DNA from: JACMMS01 sp043758775 | Lineage (GTDB): Bacteria > Pseudomonadota > Gammaproteobacteria > Burkholderiales > Methylophilaceae | NCBI GenBank assembly: GCA_043758775.1 | Contig: JAYVMU010000038.1 | Coordinates: 1 to 59,750, forward strand | Direction of reading: 5' to 3' | DNA length: 59,750 bases | In this document: positions 54,491 through 59,750 of the stretch, piece by piece | Position numbering within the stretch: position 1 is the first letter of the stretch | Layout of the letters: the number at the start of each line of letters is the position of its first letter | Translations under genes and position numbers: made by a program | The notes under the pieces: generated by a model | Told to the model about the DNA's origin: nothing | The model's input: only the letters and a program-made list of their open reading frames with translations | The model's database searches: none

Positions 54491-56083
54491 TTAATGCGCC
54501 GCAGATGCAGCAGCACTCGCCACCACTTTTGCAGGTTTGGCTAACCAGACTAATCCGACTAAACTCAAACAAATTAAAGCAGATACAAAAAATATATCAT
54601 CTGCTGAGAAAGTAAAAGCCTGTTGGTTAATTAGCATATTAAGCTGTGTCTTTATCTGCTCCATAGACATACCCATCTGTTTTAATTTACTAATTGCATC
54701 CGTCGCTTGATAATTGTAGACCGAAATATGCTCAATTAGCTGTGAATGGTGAAACGTGGCACGGTTATCCCATACCGTAGTAACGATAGAAGTACCGAAT
54801 GCCCCCGCCGTAATACGCACAAAATTAGATAAGCCTGAAGCCGCGGGTATTTCATCTGGACGCAATCCAGAGAATGTTAGGCTGACTAATGGAATAAAGA
54901 AAAACGCCATTGCAATGCCTTGTATGATGGTCGGGACAAGCAATGCTGGAACATCGGTCTGGGTCGTAAAATTGGAGCGCATCCAGAACACCAAGGCAAA
55001 TACGATAAAAGCGACTGTTGCCAATAGGCGAGGATCTACCCGTTGTACATTTTTTCCAACAATAGGTGAAAATACAATTGCCAAAATTCCTACCGGTGCA
55101 GTGACTAGCCCTGCCCAAGTGGCGGTATAGCCCATGTACTCTTGTAGCCATAGTGGCAACAATACGACATTACCAAAAAATACACCGTATCCTAAAGAAA
55201 GTGCTATTACACCAACATTAAAATTAGGGCCCTTAAATAAGCGTAAATCTACTACTGGATGCTTATCCGTTAATTCCCAGATTAAGAATACAATAAAGCC
55301 AACGATTGCCACTACACTTAGGCCAATAATCAAGGGAGATGCAAACCAATCTAGCTCCCTACCTTTATCCAAAGCAACTTGCAAAGCGCCAATCCAAGTT
55401 ACCAACAAAGCCAGTCCAACGAAGTCTACTGGTAATTTTCGGACAGGTGTTTCACGTTTATGGTAAATAATCCAGGTAACCCATGCTGCTGCAATGCCAA
55501 TCGGAATGTTGATATAAAAAATCCACGGCCATGAAATATTATCTGTGATGTAACCCCCAAGCAAAGGCCCCATAATAGGTGCAACCAAGGTTGTAATCGA
55601 CCACATAGCCAAGGCCGTGCCTGCCTTGCTTGCTGGATAACTGGATAAAAGCAAGGATTGCGATAGGGGTATCATAGGCCCGGCAACCGCACCCTGAATC
55701 ACCCGAAATAAAATCAACGTTTCGATGGAAGGCGCCAAACCGCACATAAACGATGCTAATACAAATAAAAGCACAGACCAGATAAATAGCCGTACTGCAC
55801 CAAAACGCATGGTGAGCCAGCCAGTCAATGGAATCGATATTGCATTTGCCACAGCAAACGAGGTAATTACCCACGTGACTTGATTGGGTGAAACACCTAA
55901 ATCGCCCGCGATTGTTGGCAGCGATACATTAGCAATAGACGTATCCAACACATTCATGAAAGTTGCAAGTGATAGCGCAATCGTTCCTAGCACCAGCTTG
56001 CCGCCTTTTAGCGGCATCACGTGTGCATTGGCACTAGGTGTATCACCAGTAGGGCTACGCTCTGCGTTGATGGTATCTGACAT
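54491..56083 (-). CDS. emrB: EmrB/QacA-type MFS multidrug exporter (DHA2)
   Basis: Proton-driven drug exporter of 530 residues with 14 predicted membrane segments. DHA2 motifs are visible: LDTSIANVSLPTIAGDLG near the start, WVITSFAVANAISIPLTGWL, RFGAVRLF and FRVIQGAVAGPMIPLSQSLL. It is the last gene of an operon with emrA and an outer-membrane factor and pairs with the EmrA adaptor 32 bases upstream to form a tripartite pump. Confidence 0.94.
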   Translation of the reverse strand: MSDTINAERSPTGDTPSANAHVMPLKGGKLVLGTIALSLATFMNVLDTSIANVSLPTIAGDLGVSPNQVTWVITSFAVANAISIPLTGWLTMRFGAVRLFIWSVLLFVLASFMCGLAPSIETLILFRVIQGAVAGPMIPLSQSLLLSSYPASKAGTALAMWSITTLVAPIMGPLLGGYITDNISWPWIFYINIPIGIAAAWVTWIIYHKRETPVRKLPVDFVGLALLVTWIGALQVALDKGRELDWFASPLIIGLSVVAIVGFIVFLIWELTDKHPVVDLRLFKGPNFNVGVIALSLGYGVFFGNVVLLPLWLQEYMGYTATWAGLVTAPVGILAIVFSPIVGKNVQRVDPRLLATVAFIVFALVFWMRSNFTTQTDVPALLVPTIIQGIAMAFFFIPLVSLTFSGLRPDEIPAASGLSNFVRITAGAFGTSIVTTVWDNRATFHHSQLIEHISVYNYQATDAISKLKQMGMSMEQIKTQLNMLINQQAFTFSADDIFFVSALICLSLVGLVWLAKPAKVVASAAASAAH

Positions 56084-56115
56084 CTAGTTTTTTGTTTTTT
56101 TGAATTTTTTACAGC

Positions 56116-57402
56116 TTAAGACTGCAGTTTATTAACAGTATTTTTTTGAACTGCGCTATTTTGAGCTGCGTTACCAAGATTATTACTGATAATTTTCTTA
56201 ATCAGCTCATCTGCCGCGACAGCTTCATCATCCATATGGGTAGTGACGGAAACTGGCGCAGTTCTCAACACATCAGCTAATAGCTTACCGCTACTATCGG
56301 TGACGTTGACCTTTGCATCAATCGACAAACCGATACGCAGAGGATGGGTTTTCAATTGCTCTTTATCTAACTCAACACGTACGGGAATACGCTGCACTAT
56401 CTTAATCCAGTTGCCCGTAGCATTCTGCGCCGGCAATAGTGAGAATGCAGCACCCGTTCCGGCACCTAACCCAACAACACGACCGGAATATTCAACCTTA
56501 CTTCCGTAAATATCCGTATAAATCTCGACAGGTTGCCCTATGCGCATGCGGCGCAGTTGGTTTTCCTTAAAATTAGCATCTACCCAAACCTGATCCAGCG
56601 GCACTATTGCCATAATGGGCGCGCCTGTTTGTATACGCTGTCCAATTTGCACGCTACGCTTGGCAACTTGACCAGATGCCGGAGCACTAATATCACATCT
56701 GGCTCTTGCTAGATAAGCTTGACGTACATGGGCAGCTGCAGCTTCAACACTGGGAAGCGTTACAATTGATGCCCCTTCAGTTTGCGCGCGACTTGAAGTC
56801 AGTTGCTCCTGTGCAGCAGTTAAGCCAGCTTGTGCCGCTGACAAGGTGCTTAAGGCATTATTAAGTGTAGTTTGTGCATGTTGCACTTCTTCTTTAGAAA
56901 CAGCACCCGTCGCCACAACCGCTTCACGGCGCTGATAATCTTGTCTGGCTTTGCCTACATCAGCTTGCATGCGTGCAACATCAGCCTTACGCTCGTTCAG
57001 CCTCGCAGAGGCAATCGCGTTATTAGCATACAGTGTGCGCGCCTGCCTGACGGCTTGGGCTAGCTGCGCTTCTGATTGCTTCAGCGCCACATCAGCATCT
57101 GTAGGGTCCAGCCTGATCAGTACCTTGCTTTGGGTCACATAATCTGTATCATCAGCATTAATTTCCACTACTGTACCGCTCACTTGTGGCGTGATTTGTA
57201 TGACGTTACCAGCAACATAAGCATCATCAGTAGACTGATAGTTACGTGCCACCATATACCAATAAACCAGCCAGATAATACCCACCACCAGCACAATAAT
57301 AGCGACGCTAGTTAACAGGACTTTTCTTTTGCCATTTTCGCCAGGCGTCAAAGAACTAGCTTGCGAATTAGCCTGGTTAGGCGTTTGATTGGGCTCACTC
57401 AT
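56116..57402 (-). CDS. emrA: EmrA-type membrane-fusion protein
   Basis: HlyD-family adaptor of 428 residues with one N-terminal membrane segment (about 30-50). The barrel-sandwich halves are DDAYVAGNVIQITPQVSGTV and CDISAPASGQVAKRSVQIGQ, with a long coiled-coil hairpin between them; GLSIDAKVNV lies near the end. It connects EmrB to the outer-membrane channel, which is encoded 57 bases upstream. A hydrophilic Asn/Gln/Lys tail ends it. Confidence 0.94.
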   Translation of the reverse strand: MSEPNQTPNQANSQASSLTPGENGKRKVLLTSVAIIVLVVGIIWLVYWYMVARNYQSTDDAYVAGNVIQITPQVSGTVVEINADDTDYVTQSKVLIRLDPTDADVALKQSEAQLAQAVRQARTLYANNAIASARLNERKADVARMQADVGKARQDYQRREAVVATGAVSKEEVQHAQTTLNNALSTLSAAQAGLTAAQEQLTSSRAQTEGASIVTLPSVEAAAAHVRQAYLARARCDISAPASGQVAKRSVQIGQRIQTGAPIMAIVPLDQVWVDANFKENQLRRMRIGQPVEIYTDIYGSKVEYSGRVVGLGAGTGAAFSLLPAQNATGNWIKIVQRIPVRVELDKEQLKTHPLRIGLSIDAKVNVTDSSGKLLADVLRTAPVSVTTHMDDEAVAADELIKKIISNNLGNAAQNSAVQKNTVNKLQS

Positions 57403-57459
57403 TATTAATATTGCCTTGAATGGATAAAATAAATTATTGCGTAACTAGTTAGAATTTGC

Positions 57460-58941
57460 TTAGTTAGGCGTATTGTATGCAGCAGACTTATCAGCCTGCT
57501 GCATATGAAAACCACCGCCTAAGCTTTTAATAAGCGCGATGTTGAGCTCCAGCGCACGCGCCTGCAAATTAACCGTCCGACTGCGTTCGCGCAATAATGT
57601 ATCTTCTGTAGCGAGTACGGTTAAGTAATTTGTCAGACCTGCCTCATAACGTATAGCAGCAAGCCGATAGGCTGACTCGGCAGCCTTCAGTGCCGCTTGT
57701 TGATCACCTGATGCCTGGTGCACTGCTTTAATTGAGGTCATTTGATCTGCCACGTCATGAATGGCCTGCAACAATACTGAGTTATAACTTGCAATCGCAA
57801 TATCCAAGTCAGCATTCTTAGATTGCAAGTTAGCGCGTAAACGACCAGCGTCGAAAATAGGTAAATGCACGGCTGGGCCAACCCCAGCAAGAGTGCTGCC
57901 TAATTCAAGAAACTTGGACAGGCCAAATGACGATAAACCAATAAAGGCTGACAGACTGACATTGGGATAGAATTCTGCTTTTGCACTGCTAATATCAGCA
58001 CTTGCGCTAACAACGCTAGCTCTGGCAGCTGCTAAATCAGGACGGTGGCTAATCAGGTCAATAGGAATATCATCTGGTAAAATTTGAGACGCAAAAACTG
58101 GCAAACTAGGCTGCAAGGTAGCAAGCGCCTGTGGTTCCTGTACTGTTAACGCAGCAAGCGCATTACGCGTTAAATTAACCGCCTCAGTAGCAGCTTCCGC
58201 GTCGACTCGCGCACTATAAATATGTCCTTGGCCCTGCTCTAATTCAACATTGGTATCCAGACCTGTTGCTATGCGTGTTTTAACTAATTTAAGCTCATGG
58301 TCGCGCTGCTCCAGTGTTTTATAAGCCAGTTTTTGCTGTTCAATTTGTCGCGCAAGCTGATAATAATTCTGCGCTACTGCGGCAGATACTATAAGTTTGG
58401 CGGCTGACTCTTCAGCTCTGGCAGCTTCAGTTCTGGATAAAGCCGCTTGCAGTGCGCTACGATTTTTACCCCAAAAATCCAGATCCCATGAGGCATTGAG
58501 TGAGGCATTTGCAATATTCTGGTAAGAGCCGCCATAAGGTGGCGGATAAAATGAGTTTTCAGATAATCGCTGGCGACTAACATCGATATCTCCGGTCACT
58601 TGTGGTGCTAAAGCAGATTTTGCATAACCAGTATAGGCCGTTGCTTTATCCAGACGCTTCGCCGCCTGCACTATATCAGGACTATCTTTAAGAGCGAGCT
58701 CGATGAGATGATTGAGCACAGGGTCGCCAAGGCTGCTCCACCACTGCTCACTAGGCCATGCCTCAAATTTTACTTTTGCTCCAAGTGATGCTGGTTCACG
58801 TAATACTTGATCATGTGTCAGGCCTCTGGAGTTGACGCAACCAGTCAACGCTATCGCTGCAATTAACGTTAAACTCAGCAGCCTAACTATCCTCAATGCA
58901 TCATCAGCAGAAGTAGTTAGTAAAATTGTTTTTTTAGTCAA
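57460..58941 (-). CDS. Outer-membrane efflux channel (NodT family) of the Emr pump
   Basis: Outer-membrane lipoprotein of 493 residues, the first gene of the Emr operon. The lipobox ALTGC is at about residue 35. It shows the typical duplicated helical blocks (PDIVQAAKRLDKATAYTGYA; RPDLAAARASVVSASADISSA). The start is a TTG at 58941 supported by GGAGAG about ten bases upstream; no ATG lies close enough to replace it. A probable promoter/operator lies 360 bases upstream, leaving a long leader. Confidence 0.9.
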   Translation of the reverse strand: MTKKTILLTTSADDALRIVRLLSLTLIAAIALTGCVNSRGLTHDQVLREPASLGAKVKFEAWPSEQWWSSLGDPVLNHLIELALKDSPDIVQAAKRLDKATAYTGYAKSALAPQVTGDIDVSRQRLSENSFYPPPYGGSYQNIANASLNASWDLDFWGKNRSALQAALSRTEAARAEESAAKLIVSAAVAQNYYQLARQIEQQKLAYKTLEQRDHELKLVKTRIATGLDTNVELEQGQGHIYSARVDAEAATEAVNLTRNALAALTVQEPQALATLQPSLPVFASQILPDDIPIDLISHRPDLAAARASVVSASADISSAKAEFYPNVSLSAFIGLSSFGLSKFLELGSTLAGVGPAVHLPIFDAGRLRANLQSKNADLDIAIASYNSVLLQAIHDVADQMTSIKAVHQASGDQQAALKAAESAYRLAAIRYEAGLTNYLTVLATEDTLLRERSRTVNLQARALELNIALIKSLGGGFHMQQADKSAAYNTPN

Positions 58942-59026
58942 AATCTAACTCTCCGTGTTAGCAATGATGCGCTTATCGCTTTCATTACGTTTATGTACAA
59001 GCAGTCCAGCTTCCAAGCAATCTAAC

Positions 59027-59151
59027 CTACACGTACGTACTTGTTTCCACTCCGCCACTACGCGATAATTCAGCCGCAGCACTTGCTTTTCCATAAGCTA
59101 CCAAGTATGAGTGGGACCCATTGCATAATTATCAAATTGAACGCAACCATC
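59027..59151 (-). pseudogene. Decayed coding fragment, possibly a short-chain dehydrogenase remnant
   Basis: On the minus strand one frame reads VQFDNYAMGPTHTW then stops; one base on, another frame reads AYGKASAAAELSRSGGVET. Joined, they look like the segment around the catalytic Tyr of retinol-dehydrogenase-like SDRs (W-x-AYG-x-SK-x-A), with the Lys displaced. No start, no Rossmann glycine motif and no further coding sequence remain. Recognition is from memory and weak. Confidence 0.3.
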
Positions 59152-59298
59152 TTACTATCTATTGTACGATACTAAGCAAGCCAGACTTGTTCAATCAAGT
59201 AGTCAATAGTCTCATTCAATTACATAATGACGACCAGAATATAAGCTGGCTTATTTATCTTGATCAATATTAGTTATTTTCTTGTTAATCATGTGCGT

Positions 59299-59336
59299 AT
59301 AATACTGCATATGCAGTAATTATCAATGCAGCAATT
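59299..59336 (-). promoter_or_regulatory. Promoter with palindromic operator for the Emr-type operon
   Basis: Read on the minus strand: TTGATA (59326-59321), 16 bases, TATTAT (59304-59299). A perfect 16-bp palindrome TACTGCATATGCAGTA (59303-59318) fills the spacer, and a further copy of the half-site, ATGCAGCA (59326-59333), lies beside it. A repressor bound here would block the polymerase. Confidence 0.55.
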
Positions 59337-59408
59337 TTATCTTTGATAATAAGCCTGTATTTAAATTTGATTGTGTAATGCGGCACTTAGTCTGAACACA
59401 TAAAATTA

Positions 59409-59496
59409 TTGTTCATGGACAAAATAGTCGTAAACAAGCGCTCTATATAAATCAATAAGTTAGCTAATGCGATTTTTGCAATAAAGTCGTGAACAA
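59409..59496. repeat. Three copies of an 11-mer (GTCGTRAACAA-like)
   Basis: TTGTTCATGGAC (59409-59420, inverted, imperfect), GTCGTAAACAA (59427-59437) and GTCGTGAACAA (59486-59496). The first two form an imperfect inverted repeat. No gene starts nearby on either strand. Confidence 0.4.
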
Positions 59497-59569
59497 TTAG
59501 CAGCTTATTTGAATCTTTTTTTCAAAATCTACATTAAAGTTGCATACAGACTTTAAAATCTTATACTAA

Positions 59570-59750
59570 GAGACCTTTGCACGAAGCGCTTTTACTAAAG
59601 CCATATTAAATTGGCTGCATTTTTGTTTAAAAAGTGCTCAATTTGATATTCACGACTAAGTGTTAAGTGCTGAGCTTCGTGCTTTTGCCTTTCTTTCGGT
59701 GGTTAATAGACAATGCCACCTGTTAATGGGGTGATATTGCACTTAGGTCC
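59570..59750 (-). mobile_element. End of an IS5-family-like insertion sequence, cut by the window
   Basis: GAGACCTTTGCACGA at 59570-59584 resembles terminal repeats of IS5-family elements, and CTAA directly outside (59566-59569) matches the usual IS5 target. Reading the minus strand in from the window edge, a frame ends GPKCNITPLTGGIVY then stop at 59703, as expected for a transposase C-terminus. Only about 180 bases are in the window, so the element is not confirmed. Confidence 0.5.

Larger units (their letters stand above)
58942..59750. other. 809-base region without an intact gene
   Basis: From left to right it holds a 49-codon minus-strand frame ending just before the outer-membrane factor start (58945-59094), a decayed coding fragment in shifted frames over the same stretch (59027-59151), a promoter/operator (59299-59336), three copies of an 11-mer (59409-59496), and an IS5-like terminus from 59570 to the window end. 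No complete regulator gene is present. Confidence 0.6.

Overview
The window looks like chromosomal DNA of a methylotrophic betaproteobacterium, probably Methylophilaceae and most like Methylotenera. This is inferred from the low-to-moderate GC content, the housekeeping gene order (bamE / fur / recN / nadK / hrcA / hemH, then grpE-dnaK-dnaJ), an edd-eda Entner-Doudoroff pair, and the protein sequences themselves. No species-level claim is possible without a search. I saw no tRNA, rRNA or CRISPR array.

Region by region. (1) 1-6100: housekeeping genes, namely a BamE lipoprotein (cut by the window edge), the ferric uptake regulator Fur, the repair ATPase RecN, NAD kinase, the heat-shock repressor HrcA and ferrochelatase. 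(2) 6150-10920: a tightly packed operon for making and transferring ADP-heptose for the LPS inner core (hldD, gmhA, hldE, waaF), ending in a hexapeptide acetyltransferase. (3) 10946-14200, opposite strand: a HAD phosphatase, and edd with eda. (4) 14422-21284: a second LPS block with a GT17 glycosyltransferase (apparently frameshifted near its end), an O-antigen ligase-like protein, three GT2 enzymes (one WaaE/KdtX-like) and two GT9 heptosyltransferases. (5) 21304-25260: grpE, dnaK and dnaJ, with good sigma-32-type promoters before grpE and dnaK and clear terminators. (6) 25308-30260, opposite strand: a small unknown protein, glyoxalase I, a YfhL-type ferredoxin, coaD, rsmD and a pair of M16 peptidases (one catalytic, one without the zinc site). 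(7) 30424-33061: ftsY-ftsE-ftsX.

From about 33 kb the window becomes accessory. A four-gene operon (xdhC, mocA-like, iorA, iorB) encodes an isoquinoline-1-oxidoreductase-type molybdenum hydroxylase and its cofactor factors, with a divergent LysR regulator and a perfect inverted-repeat LysR box between them. Next come an orphan membrane-anchored TAXI-type binding protein and, divergent from it, an OmpR-class response regulator with its histidine kinase. These converge on a four-gene RND efflux operon (mdtA-mdtB-mdtC plus an outer-membrane channel). A tandem 6-mer site with 10-bp spacing occurs both in front of the two-component system and in front of mdtA, which suggests that the regulator controls the pump, as BaeSR does in E. 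coli. Further on are a Tim44-domain membrane protein, a small anchored unknown, a trypsin-like protease with TPR repeats, and a second tripartite pump operon (outer-membrane factor, EmrA, EmrB).

The last 800 bases carry no intact gene. They hold a probable promoter/operator for the Emr operon, a decayed fragment that may come from a short-chain dehydrogenase, a repeated 11-mer, and what looks like the end of an IS5-family insertion sequence running out of the window. No wholly new system is evident. The most informative items are the shared regulator site, the TAXI/two-component neighbourhood, the glycosyltransferase frameshift, and the decayed intergenic regions beside both efflux operons.
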